Shown here piece after piece: positions 44,268 to 51,820 of a DNA stretch of 64,000 nt. This DNA is from Falsiroseomonas stagni DSM 19981 (GTDB lineage: Bacteria > Pseudomonadota > Alphaproteobacteria > Acetobacterales > Acetobacteraceae): the NCBI RefSeq assembly GCF_900114315.1, contig NZ_FOSQ01000008.1:124001-188000 (forward strand). The letters are read 5' to 3'. How positions within the stretch are numbered: position 1 is the stretch's first letter; every line of letters starts with the position of its first letter. A program made the position numbers and the translations under genes. The notes beneath the pieces were generated by a model. It ran no database searches, was not told the origin of the DNA, and was given only the letters and a program-made list of their open reading frames with translations.

Positions 44268-45254
44268 TCAGCGAAGCTCGCGGATCTGGCGCACCATATT
44301 GGACAGGCGGGGGTTGCTGCCCGTGTACTTCTCGTAGACCGGGGCCATCAGCGCCGACCACGGGGAACGGTCCGTGATCTCGATCACCGTCGCGCCGGCG
44401 GCCACCACGCGCTGGCGGGACTGCACCTCCCGCTCCGCCCAGAGTTGGCGCTGCAGGGTCGCGGCCTCCCGCGCCGCGTCGCGCAGGATGTTGCGCTCCG
44501 CCTCGTTCAGCCGCTGCCAGCGCTGGCGGGACACGGCCAGCACCTCCGGCACGTTGCTGTGCTCGGTCGTGGAATAGAAGCGCGCGACCTCGAAGTGGCG
44601 GGTGCTCTCATAGGACGGCCAGTTGTTCTCCGCCCCGTCGATGACGCCGGATTGCAGGCTGGTGAAGACCTCCCCGAACGGAAGCGGCGTCGGGTTCGCG
44701 CCCAGCGCGCGCATCAGGTCGATCCAGAGATCGGAGGTCTGCACGCGGATCTTCATGCCGCGCAGGTCGGCGGGCGTGCGCACCGGGCGCGTGGTGTAGA
44801 TGCTGCGCGCCCCCGCATCGAACCAGGACAGCGCGATGATGCCGATCGCCTCCAGGTCGCGGGCGATCTCCTGCCCCGCCACCCCGTCGATCGCGGCATG
44901 GCTGTGCGCCACGTCGCGGAACAGGAAGGGCAGCGTGACGACGTTGGTGGAGGGGGCGAGGTTGTTGAAGGGGCTCAGGTTGAAATTGGCGAAGTCGATG
45001 GAGCCCAGCCGCATCTGCTGGATCGCCTCATCCTGCTGGCCGAGCTGCGCGCTGTGGTAGGTGCGCATGCGGATGCGGTTGTTGGTCCGCTGGCCCACCA
45101 GCTCCCCGAACCGGTCCAGGCCACGGCCGTTGGGGTAATCGGCGGCGTGGATGTTCCAGCCGCGCCATTCCTGGGCGCTGCCCGTGCTGGGGGCGAAGGG
45201 CAACAGCACGGCGGCCGCCACGGCCACAGCGCGCAACGCAGTCTTGAGGATCAT
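44268..45254 (-). CDS. dctP: TRAP transporter periplasmic receptor DctP, probable uronate binder
   Basis: Periplasmic solute receptor of 328 residues with signal peptide (LRAVAVAAAVLLPFAPSTGSAQ). Mature DctP motifs: GLDRFGELVGQRTNNRIRMRTYHSAQLGQQDEAIQQ, the carboxylate-binding arginine region LRGMKIRVQTSDLWIDLMRALGANPTPLPFGEVFTSLQSGVIDGAENNWPSY broken here only by wording of the operon context. ATG at 45254 follows GGAGACGGGACGAG. First gene of the operon that runs through dctQ, dctM, lactonase, udh and epimerase, so the likely ligand is D-galacturonate or D-glucuronate. Confidence 0.9.
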   Translation of the reverse strand: MILKTALRAVAVAAAVLLPFAPSTGSAQEWRGWNIHAADYPNGRGLDRFGELVGQRTNNRIRMRTYHSAQLGQQDEAIQQMRLGSIDFANFNLSPFNNLAPSTNVVTLPFLFRDVAHSHAAIDGVAGQEIARDLEAIGIIALSWFDAGARSIYTTRPVRTPADLRGMKIRVQTSDLWIDLMRALGANPTPLPFGEVFTSLQSGVIDGAENNWPSYESTRHFEVARFYSTTEHSNVPEVLAVSRQRWQRLNEAERNILRDAAREAATLQRQLWAEREVQSRQRVVAAGATVIEITDRSPWSALMAPVYEKYTGSNPRLSNMVRQIRELR

Positions 45255-45297
45255 CTCGTCCCGTCTCCTTCCCGTACCCGGCGGATGCTCCACCGGC

Positions 45298-45337
45298 TTA
45301 TATGACATCATACAACCAGCCGGCGGCGCCTTGTCAA
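45298..45337 (-). promoter_or_regulatory. Promoter and near-palindromic operator of the uronate operon
   Basis: Reading the minus strand, TTGACA (45337-45332) is followed by an 18-bp near-palindrome TTGTATGATGTCATATAA (45315-45298; arms match at 7 of 8 positions). TATGAT inside it gives a 19-nt spacer to TTGACA. A bound regulator would cover the -10 region and repress dctPQM-udh. The shape is typical of GntR/FadR-family sites; no regulator gene is adjacent. Confidence 0.6.
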
Positions 45338-45389
45338 ATGGGTGAACCGCGGAGTGGCCGGGGAACGGAACCCGCCGCCGCGCGCTGTC

Positions 45390-45569
45390 ATGCCGTGGGC
45401 GGAGAAGCACGGCATGGACCGGGAAGACGAGATCGAGGATGCGGAGGAGACCGAGGTGCCGCTGGTACCCGCCGCCGCCGTGGGCTTTCTCCTGTACCCC
45501 TGGGCTGTCCAGCTCATCCTGGCCGTCCCGCCGGCGAATGACCAGGGCGAGGCCAAGCCGCCCCGCTGA
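45390..45569 (+). CDS. Small hypothetical membrane protein
   Basis: Short protein of about 59 residues: an acidic N terminus (DREDEIEDAEETEVP), one hydrophobic helix (LVPAAAVGFLLYPWAVQLILAV) and a short polar tail. ATG 45390 or 45414 are both possible. Divergent from the uronate operon and 71 nt upstream of the amidase gene. I do not recognise it, but the clean charge-helix-tail architecture supports a real small membrane protein. Confidence 0.4.
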   Translation: MPWAEKHGMDREDEIEDAEETEVPLVPAAAVGFLLYPWAVQLILAVPPANDQGEAKPPR

Positions 45570-45640
45570 AGCCGGCAAGGGTTGCGCTGGGCCCCCGTCC
45601 TGCGCAGCATCCCGCGTCACTTCCGCGGGATTTCGCCAGC

Positions 45641-46990
45641 ATGCCCTTCCCCACCATCGCCGAGGCCGCCGCATCCCTCGCCGCCGGGCGGACCACCGCC
45701 CGGGCCCTGGTGGAGGAAGCACTGGCCCGAATCGCGGAGCCGCAGGGCGAGGGATCCCGCGCCTTCATGGTGGTCCAGGCCGACCAGGCCCGGGCGAATG
45801 CCGATGCCATGGATGCGCTGCGCCAGGCCGGCCGCGCCCCCAGCCCCTTCGCCGGCATCCCGATCAGCATCAAGGATCTGTATGACGAGGCCGGGCAGGT
45901 CACGCGCGGCGGTTCCGTCGCGCTGGACGGTGCCGCGCCCGCCCGCGCCACCGCCCCTTCCGTCGCCAGGTTGCAGCGCGCGGGCTTCGTGGTGCTGGGC
46001 CGTACCACCATGGTGGAGTTCGCCTTCTCCGGCCTCGGCGTGAACCCGCATTACGGCACGCCGCGCAGCCCCTGGGACCGCGCGACGGGGCGGCTGCCGG
46101 GCGGATCCTCCTCCGGCGCCGCCGTCGCGACCGCCGATGGCATGGGCTTCGCGGGGCTGGGGTCCGACACGGGCGGGTCCTGCCGCATCCCGGCCGCGAT
46201 GTGCGGCATCGTCGGCTGGAAGCCCACGGCGAAGCGCGTGACGCTGGAGGGGACGCTGCCCCTCTCCTTCTCCCTCGACAGCCTGGGCCCCATCGCGCGC
46301 AGCGTCGAATGCTGCGCCATCGTCGATGCCTTCATGGCGGGTGCGGAGGCCGCCCTGCCGGTGGCGCCGATGGGCATGGCGGGGCTGCGACTCGGCGTGT
46401 TGCAGGGCTATGTCACCGGGGATTGGGATGCGGGGGTGACGACGGCCTTCGAGCGTGCGCTCACCACCCTGTCGGCCGCCGGCGCGCATGTCACCCCGCT
46501 CGATGTCCCGGAACTCGCCGACATCCCGAAGGCCAATGCCCGCGGCACCTTCGCGGCCAGCGAGGCCTTTGCCTGGCATCGCGACCTGATCGAGCGGGAG
46601 GGCCATCGCTACGACCCGCGCATCCTCGGCCGCATCAAGGGTGGCGCGAAGATGACGGCGGCGGACTACATCCTGCTGATGCAGGAACGCGCGCGCATCA
46701 TCGCGGCCTTCGCGCGGGCGACCGCCGGCTTCGATGCGGTGGTGATGCCGACCTGCCCGTTGATCCCCCCGGCCATCGCGGCGGTGGAGGACGAGGCCGA
46801 GTATGGCCGCATCAACATGCTGCTGCTGCGCAACACCACGGTCGGCAACTTCCTCGACCGCTGCGGCATTTCCATCCCCTGCCACCGGGCCGGAGAGGCA
46901 CCGGTGGGCTTCATGCTGATGGGAGAACACATGGGCGATGCGCAGCTGTTCAGCGTGGCGAAGGCGGTGGAATCGGCGCTGGCGGCGTGA
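45641..46990 (+). CDS. Amidase signature (GatA-like) family amidase
   Basis: Protein of 449 residues with the Ser-cisSer-Lys triad of the amidase signature family: Lys in GIPISIKDLYDEAG, Ser in GRLPGGSSSGAAVA, and the nucleophile Ser in GSDTGGSCRIPAA. The substrate could be an aliphatic or aromatic amide or a carbamate. It is not the GatCAB subunit, since no gatB/gatC is adjacent and the C-terminal half differs. Its stop overlaps the GTG start of a small cupin protein. Confidence 0.88.
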   Translation: MPFPTIAEAAASLAAGRTTARALVEEALARIAEPQGEGSRAFMVVQADQARANADAMDALRQAGRAPSPFAGIPISIKDLYDEAGQVTRGGSVALDGAAPARATAPSVARLQRAGFVVLGRTTMVEFAFSGLGVNPHYGTPRSPWDRATGRLPGGSSSGAAVATADGMGFAGLGSDTGGSCRIPAAMCGIVGWKPTAKRVTLEGTLPLSFSLDSLGPIARSVECCAIVDAFMAGAEAALPVAPMGMAGLRLGVLQGYVTGDWDAGVTTAFERALTTLSAAGAHVTPLDVPELADIPKANARGTFAASEAFAWHRDLIEREGHRYDPRILGRIKGGAKMTAADYILLMQERARIIAAFARATAGFDAVVMPTCPLIPPAIAAVEDEAEYGRINMLLLRNTTVGNFLDRCGISIPCHRAGEAPVGFMLMGEHMGDAQLFSVAKAVESALAA

Positions 46991-47316
46991 ACCCGAATCC
47001 TCGTTTCGGCGCGCTCGGCGCCGGTGCCACGGCGCGTGAGGGTGGCGAGGCCGTCGCCATCCTGCTGGCGGAGAAGGGCGTGACGGTGGAGCGCATCGCC
47101 AGCCGCCGCGCCGCCAGCCCCGCCGGCTTCTGGTATGACCAGCCCGCGACGGAGTTCGTGCTGCTGGTGGCGGGCGAGGCCGGGCTGGGCTTCGACGATG
47201 GCAGCGAGCGCAGGATGGTGGCCGGCGACTGGGCCGTGCTTCCCGCCCATTGCCGCCACCGCGTCGCCTGGACCAGCGAGGCCGCGCTGTGGCTGGCCGT
47301 GCATCTGCCTGGCTGA
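46987..47316 (+). CDS. Small cupin-domain protein
   Basis: Protein of 109 residues forming one cupin barrel: WYDQPATEFVLLVAGEAGLGFDDG and LPAHCRHRVAWTS. The usual metal-binding HxH is reduced to a single His in the second motif, so a metal-dependent reaction is uncertain. GTG at 46987 overlaps the amidase stop (GTGA). Coupled expression suggests an accessory or ligand-binding role with the amidase. A ribosome-independent alternative start was not found. Confidence 0.7.
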   Translation: MNPNPRFGALGAGATAREGGEAVAILLAEKGVTVERIASRRAASPAGFWYDQPATEFVLLVAGEAGLGFDDGSERRMVAGDWAVLPAHCRHRVAWTSEAALWLAVHLPG

Positions 47317-47321
47317 TCGAT

Positions 47322-47381
47322 GATGGTCCAGGAGGCTCTGCCTCCTGGCGGTAGGGGTCTGGGGAAGGCAGCGCCTTCCCC
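47322..47381 (+). repeat. Two-hairpin repeat unit 4 (probable bidirectional terminator)
   Basis: GATGGTCCAGGAGGC with stem CCAGGAGGC/GCCTCCTGG (47328-47348, loop TCT), linker CGGTAGGGGTCT, then stem GGGGAAGGC/GCCTTCCCC (47361-47381, loop AGC). Located between the convergent cupin and eutC genes, 5 bases from the eutC stop. Confidence 0.8.
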
Positions 47382-47385
47382 AGTT

Positions 47386-48126
47386 CTACTTGAGTAGCGT
47401 CGGTGTCTCGCCTTCCAGCACCGCCGGCTGTTCATCCTTCAGCCCCACCCCGGTCAGCCCCAGCCGCCGGGCCGCCGCCACCAGCCACAGCAGCTTCGCC
47501 GCCGCATCGGCCGGGGAGATGCCGCCGGGCCGGATGTTGCTGATGCAGTTGCGCTCCGCGTCGTTGCGGCCGGTGCGCGGGGCGTGGGTAAGGTAGATGC
47601 CCATGCTGTCCAGCGATGACAGGCCGGGCCGTTCCCCGATCAGCACCGCGACCATCGCCGCGCCCAGCGCCTGGCCGATATCGTCCCCGATGGCGACCCG
47701 CGCCTGGGTCGCGATGACGGGCGGTGCCACATCCCAGCCTGCGCGTTCCAGCCCGGGGATCAGCGCCGCCAGCAGCGGCGCCGCCTGCGCCTGCACGCCG
47801 CTGGCGCAGAGGCCGTCGGCGATGACGATGGCGAAGCAGCCGGGCCGTGGCGCCAGTTGGGTGCCCTCCGCCAGCCGCCGTCCGAGATCAGGGCGCAGGA
47901 GGTAGCTGCGCCGGTCCGGCGCGGCCGAGGCAACGATCTGCGCGCCTGGCAGCGCGGCGGCCAGCGACGCGGTGTCGAGCGCGGACCACACTGCGTCCCG
48001 CGCCTGCGCATGCGCTTCCTGGAAATCGAGATGCGCCGCCGTCGGCAGCGCGTGGCCGACGCGCCCCAGCCCGACCCGTGCGCTGGTGAAGCGCCGCAGG
48101 TCCCGCCACAGCGTCGGCGCCGTCAC
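47386..48126 (-). CDS. eutC: Ethanolamine ammonia-lyase small subunit EutC
   Basis: Small subunit of the adenosylcobalamin-dependent lyase that splits ethanolamine into acetaldehyde and ammonia; 246 residues. Recognised from FTSARVGLGRVGHALPT, the B12-contact region IVIADGLCASGVQAQA, VAIGDDIGQALGAAMVAVLIGERPGLSS, and the strongly conserved YLTHAPRTGRNDAERNCISNIRPGG. GTG start overlapping the eutB stop (GTGA). No eutA reactivase, permease or microcompartment genes are near, as in the minimal proteobacterial eutBC arrangement. Confidence 0.93.
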   Translation of the reverse strand: MTAPTLWRDLRRFTSARVGLGRVGHALPTAAHLDFQEAHAQARDAVWSALDTASLAAALPGAQIVASAAPDRRSYLLRPDLGRRLAEGTQLAPRPGCFAIVIADGLCASGVQAQAAPLLAALIPGLERAGWDVAPPVIATQARVAIGDDIGQALGAAMVAVLIGERPGLSSLDSMGIYLTHAPRTGRNDAERNCISNIRPGGISPADAAAKLLWLVAAARRLGLTGVGLKDEQPAVLEGETPTLLK

Positions 48127-49487
48127 AGCAGCCCCGCCACGGTCATCGGTGCGGGCAGCGCCTCCGGTGTCCGCTCCGCCAGGCCCATCCGTTCCAGCCA
48201 GGCCGCGAATTCGGGCGCGGGCTTCTTGCCCAGCGCGGCGCGGGCATAGAGCCCGTCATGGAAGGAAGTGGATTGGTAGGCCAGCATCGTGTCGTCCGCG
48301 CCGGGCACGCCCATGACATAGGTCACGCCCGCCACGCCCAGCAGCGTCAGCAGCGCATCCATGTCGTCCTGGTCGGCCTCCGCATGGTTGGTGTAGCAGA
48401 CATCGACCCCCATCGGCAGGCCGAGGAGTTTTCCGGCGCAGTGATCCTCCAGCCCGGCGCGGATGATCTGCTTGCCGTCATAGAGGTATTCGGGGCCAAT
48501 GAACCCCACCACGGAGTTCACCAGCAGCGGCCGGAATTCCCGCGCCACCGCATAGGCCCGCACTTCCAGCGTCTGCTGGTCCACGCCGTGATGGGCATTG
48601 GCCGACAGCGCGCTGCCCTGCCCGGTCTCGAAATACATGACGTTGTCCCCGACCGTGCCCCGCTTCAGCGCCAGCGCCGCCTCATGCGCTTCCCGGAGCA
48701 CGCTCAGCGACACGCCGAAGGAGGTGTTGAGCCCCTGCGTGCCGCCGATCGACTGGAACACGAGGTCCACCGGCGCGCCGCGCTCCATCGCCAGCATCGT
48801 CGTCGTCACATGCGCCAGCACGCAGGATTGCGTCGGGATGGCGTAGCGGTCCCGCACCGCATCCAGCAGGCCCAGCACGCGGCAGAGATTGTCGACGTTG
48901 TCGGTGGCGGGGTTCACGCCGATCACGGCATCGCCGGCGCCGAGCAGCAGCCCGTCCAGCACCTGCGCGGCGATGCCCTTGGGGTCATCCACGGGATCAT
49001 TCGGCTGCAACCGGATCGACAGCGTCCCCGGCAGCCCGAGCGTGTTCCGGAACCGCGTGGTGACGCGGCACTTGGCCGCGATGGCCACCAGATCCTGCAA
49101 CCGGCAGATTTTCGTCAGCCCCGCCACCATCTCCGGCGTCAGCCCCGGGGCGAGCGCGCTGATCGCGGCGCCATCGGCCTCCGCCAGCAGCCAGTCCCGG
49201 AAGCCGCCGACGGTCAGGTGCGCGACCGGCGCGAAGGCCGCCGCGTCGTGCCGGTCCAGGATCAGCCGCGTGACCTCGTCATCCTCGTAAGGCACAACGG
49301 CCTCATGCAGGAAATGCGACAAGGGGAGATCCGCCAGCGCCCGCTGCGCCGCCACCCGCTGCGCCGCTGACTCGGCGGCGACGCCCGCCAGCGCGTCACC
49401 GGACCGGAAGGGGGTGGCGCAGGCCAGCAGCGCCCGCAGATCGGGAAACACATGGCGCGTACCGCCGACGATCTGCGCGAAACCCAT
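48123..49487 (-). CDS. eutB: Ethanolamine ammonia-lyase large subunit EutB
   Basis: Catalytic TIM-barrel subunit of 454 residues. Features: TKICRLQDLVAIAAKCRV, RLQPNDPVDDPKGIAAQVLDGLL, DAVIGVNPATDNVDNLCRVL, IPTQSCVLAHVTTTM, LVFQSIGGTQGLNTSFGVSL, FETGQGSALSANAHHGVDQQTLEVRAY and CYTNHAEADQDDMDALLTLLG. Length equals the E. coli enzyme. Starts at ATG 49487. The 105-nt upstream region to the divergent comD-like gene is too short for a full cobalamin riboswitch and I see none. Confidence 0.95.
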   Translation of the reverse strand: MGFAQIVGGTRHVFPDLRALLACATPFRSGDALAGVAAESAAQRVAAQRALADLPLSHFLHEAVVPYEDDEVTRLILDRHDAAAFAPVAHLTVGGFRDWLLAEADGAAISALAPGLTPEMVAGLTKICRLQDLVAIAAKCRVTTRFRNTLGLPGTLSIRLQPNDPVDDPKGIAAQVLDGLLLGAGDAVIGVNPATDNVDNLCRVLGLLDAVRDRYAIPTQSCVLAHVTTTMLAMERGAPVDLVFQSIGGTQGLNTSFGVSLSVLREAHEAALALKRGTVGDNVMYFETGQGSALSANAHHGVDQQTLEVRAYAVAREFRPLLVNSVVGFIGPEYLYDGKQIIRAGLEDHCAGKLLGLPMGVDVCYTNHAEADQDDMDALLTLLGVAGVTYVMGVPGADDTMLAYQSTSFHDGLYARAALGKKPAPEFAAWLERMGLAERTPEALPAPMTVAGLL

Positions 49488-49592
49488 GCCACCCCCTGCG
49501 CCCTGAAACCGCGGCGATCACATGGCATCGGCCGCCCCCGCTTGCCAACACCATTCCCGCACCCGATCCTGCCGCCACGACGGAGGAAGCAG

Positions 49593-50144
49593 ATGGATCG
49601 CGACGCGCTGGAAATGCGCCCCGATGCGGCGGCCGATTGGCCTGACCGCATCTACGCCGTGCTCAAGGCCCAGAACATCACCCAGGTCGCCCTGGTGCCG
49701 GATGCCGGCCACTCACGCCTCATCAAGCGCTGCCTGGCCGACAACGCGATCACGGTCGTCACCCTGACGACGGAGGAGGAAGGCATCGCGCTCCTCTCCG
49801 GCGCCTGGATGGGCGGCGTGAAGGGCGTGCTGCTGATGCAATCATCCGGCGTCGGCAACTGCATCAACATGCTGTCCCTGCCCATCCTGCACCGCACGCC
49901 GATGCCGATGATCGTGACCATGCGGGGCGACTATGGGGAGTTCAACCCGGCCCAGATCCCCATGGGCAACGCGACCCAGACCGTGCTGGAAGCCATGGGC
50001 ACGCTGGTCCGCCGCGCCGACGTACCCGAAGACGTGGAAGCCTGCGTGGACGCCACCATACGCATGGCCTTCAACACCTACCGCCCGACCGCCACACTGC
50101 TCGGCCAGCGCCTGATCGGCGCCAAGACCTTCGGGAAGGACTGA
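49593..50144 (+). CDS. ComD-like alpha subunit of a ThDP-dependent 2-oxoacid decarboxylase
   Basis: Protein of 183 residues corresponding to the N-terminal (PYR) domain of ThDP decarboxylases: the catalytic-Glu stretch TTEEEGIALLSGAWMGGVKGVLLMQSSGVGN shortened by nothing unusual, followed by IPMGNATQTVLEAMG. The pattern EEEGI...GG.K..LLMQ.SG.GN.IN is the one found in archaeal ComD, alpha subunit of sulfopyruvate decarboxylase, and related phosphonopyruvate decarboxylases. ATG 49593 has CGGAGGAAGCAG upstream. The beta subunit follows after 5 nt. Substrate (sulfopyruvate, phosphonopyruvate or another 2-oxoacid) is not settled by sequence alone. Confidence 0.8.
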   Translation: MDRDALEMRPDAAADWPDRIYAVLKAQNITQVALVPDAGHSRLIKRCLADNAITVVTLTTEEEGIALLSGAWMGGVKGVLLMQSSGVGNCINMLSLPILHRTPMPMIVTMRGDYGEFNPAQIPMGNATQTVLEAMGTLVRRADVPEDVEACVDATIRMAFNTYRPTATLLGQRLIGAKTFGKD

Positions 50145-50149
50145 GGCCC

Positions 50150-50752
50150 ATGCTCGCAGCTTCCGGCAAGCTCGACCGCCGCGCCGTCGTCAACGCCCTG
50201 CTGGCGGATCGCGGCGACCTCCTCGTCATCGCCGGCCTCGGGGCGCCGGCTTGGGACATCACCGCCGCCGGCGATTGCCCGACCAACCTCCCCCTCTGGG
50301 GCGGGATGGGCGGCGCGGCGGTCATGGGCCTCGGCCTCGCCCTCGCCCAGCCCACCCGCCGCGTGCTGGTCATCACAGGGGATGGGGAGGCGCTGATGGG
50401 CCTCGGCGCGCTGGCCACCATCGCGACGAAACAGCCGCCCAACCTCTCCATCGTCGTGCTCGACAACGAACATTACGGCGAGACTGGCGGGCAGGAGACG
50501 GCGACGAAACACGGCGTGGACCTGGCCGCCATCGCCCGCGGCGCGGGAATCGCCGATGCGCGCACCATCACGACGCCGGACGGCATCGCACCACTGCGGG
50601 AGGCGATCCACACCGCCGCAGGGCCAACGCTTGCGGTCATCAAGATCGATGCGGCGAACCTGCCGCTGAAACTTCCACCGCGGGAAGGCGCCTACCTCGC
50701 GGCCAGGTTCAGGGAAGCGATCCTGGGGCCGCAGGCCCATCATCAACTGTAA
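50150..50752 (+). CDS. ComE-like beta subunit of a ThDP-dependent 2-oxoacid decarboxylase
   Basis: Protein of 200 residues corresponding to the PP domain. The ThDP/Mg binding motif GDGEALMGLGALATIATKQ, closed about 25 residues later by VVLDNEHYGETGGQ, is complete. N-terminal LPLWGGMGGAAVMGLGLALAQPTRRV matches the beta subunit of ComDE. It forms the active site with the upstream alpha subunit at the dimer interface. Followed by a terminator and then by a 2-hydroxyacid dehydrogenase gene, which suggests a 2-hydroxyacid to 2-oxoacid to aldehyde route. Confidence 0.82.
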   Translation: MLAASGKLDRRAVVNALLADRGDLLVIAGLGAPAWDITAAGDCPTNLPLWGGMGGAAVMGLGLALAQPTRRVLVITGDGEALMGLGALATIATKQPPNLSIVVLDNEHYGETGGQETATKHGVDLAAIARGAGIADARTITTPDGIAPLREAIHTAAGPTLAVIKIDAANLPLKLPPREGAYLAARFREAILGPQAHHQL

Positions 50753-50773
50753 GCGTCGACCCCCTCACCCACC

Positions 50774-50819
50774 GTTGGGCGCAGTGCGCCCAACCCCCCT
50801 TCCGGCGGAGGGGGCTTTT
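50774..50819 (+). terminator. Terminator after the ComDE-like genes
   Basis: First a 9-bp stem GTTGGGCGC/GCGCCCAAC (50774-50794, loop AGT), then CCCCCT/AGGGGG (50795-50814) followed by CTTTTC, the best Rho-independent terminator in the window. It lies 16 bases before the hydroxyacid dehydrogenase start, so that gene depends on read-through or its own promoter. Confidence 0.7.
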
Positions 50820-50835
50820 CAAATGAGACCTGTCA

Positions 50836-51816
50836 ATGCCGCACGTCATCTGCGTACGACCCATCCATGAAGCGGCCATCGAGAAGATGCGCAGCACGGA
50901 AGGCGTCACCGTCGAGATCCTGATGGACATCTCGCCGGAAAGCCTGGCCCGCAACCTGCCCCGCGCCGACGCGCTGATCGTCCGCACCATCCGCATCGAC
51001 CGGCCCTTCCTGGCCCACTGCACCAACCTCCGCCTCCTCGCCCGCCACGGCGTCGGCTACGACGCGGTGGATGTGCCCGCCCTCACGGAACGCGGCATCC
51101 CGCTGACCATCACGCCGGAAGCCAACGCGGTCTCCGTCGCCGAACACGCGCTGATGCTCATGCTCGCCTGCGCGCGGCAGCTTTCGGGCTACGATTCGAA
51201 CCTGCGGCAGGCCAAGCCCGTCTGGGGCGGGCAGGCCAACCTCCCGACCTTCGACCTGGCCGGCAAGACCGTGCTGGTCGTGGGCTTCGGGCGGATCGGC
51301 ACGCGCGTGGCCAAGCTCTGCGCCGCCTTCGGGATGAAGGTCCTGGTGCGCGATCCCAACATCGGCAAGGGCAGCATCCGCGGCCTGGGCTTCACGCCCG
51401 TGGACGATGTGATGGAAGCGGCGGCGGAAGCCGACATCGTCACCATCCACTGCCCCTCCGACGCCTCCACCCGCCACATGGTGAACGCGCCCTTCCTGGC
51501 GCGCATGAAGAAGGGCGCGGTCTTCATCAACACCGCCCGCGGCACGCTGGTGGACGAAGCCGCGCTGGATGCCGCGCTGCGCGCCGGGCACCTCGGCGCC
51601 GCGGGCATCGACGTCTTCCACGACGAACCCGTGGAGACCGCGATCCCCCTGCTGACCGCCCCCAACCTGATCTTCACCCCCCATGTCGCCGCCAGCACGG
51701 CGGAAGGCCTGGCTCGGATGGCGATGGATGCGGCGGAAGCCTGCCTCGCCTGCTTCGACGGCACGCTCGACCCCGATATCGTGGTGAACAAGGAAGTGCT
51801 CGCCGGAAGGAACTGA
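50836..51816 (+). CDS. D-isomer-specific 2-hydroxyacid dehydrogenase
   Basis: NAD(P)-dependent dehydrogenase of 326 residues. Rossmann motif [21 protein letters not shown], catalytic Arg in [15 protein letters not shown], Glu in [11 protein letters not shown] and His in [13 protein letters not shown]. It resembles the catalytic part of SerA without the regulatory ACT domain. Sulfolactate dehydrogenase SlcC, phosphonolactate or hydroxypyruvate enzymes belong to the same group. Next to a ComDE-like decarboxylase, a substrate that yields sulfopyruvate or a similar 2-oxoacid is a reasonable but unproven guess. ggt follows after 4 nt. Confidence 0.85.
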   Translation: MPHVICVRPIHEAAIEKMRSTEGVTVEILMDISPESLARNLPRADALIVRTIRIDRPFLAHCTNLRLLARHGVGYDAVDVPALTERGIPLTITPEANAVSVAEHALMLMLACARQLSGYDSNLRQAKPVWGGQANLPTFDLAGKTVLVVGFGRIGTRVAKLCAAFGMKVLVRDPNIGKGSIRGLGFTPVDDVMEAAAEADIVTIHCPSDASTRHMVNAPFLARMKKGAVFINTARGTLVDEAALDAALRAGHLGAAGIDVFHDEPVETAIPLLTAPNLIFTPHVAASTAEGLARMAMDAAEACLACFDGTLDPDIVVNKEVLAGRN

Positions 51817-51820
51817 CGCC

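Noticed and set aside
45641-46990. Amidase as GatA of the tRNA amidotransferase
   Set aside because: No gatB or gatC is adjacent and the C-terminal region is not GatA-like; a stand-alone amidase fits better.
49488-49592. Cobalamin riboswitch upstream of eutBC
   Set aside because: The gap is only 105 nt and no conserved B12-box sequence is visible.
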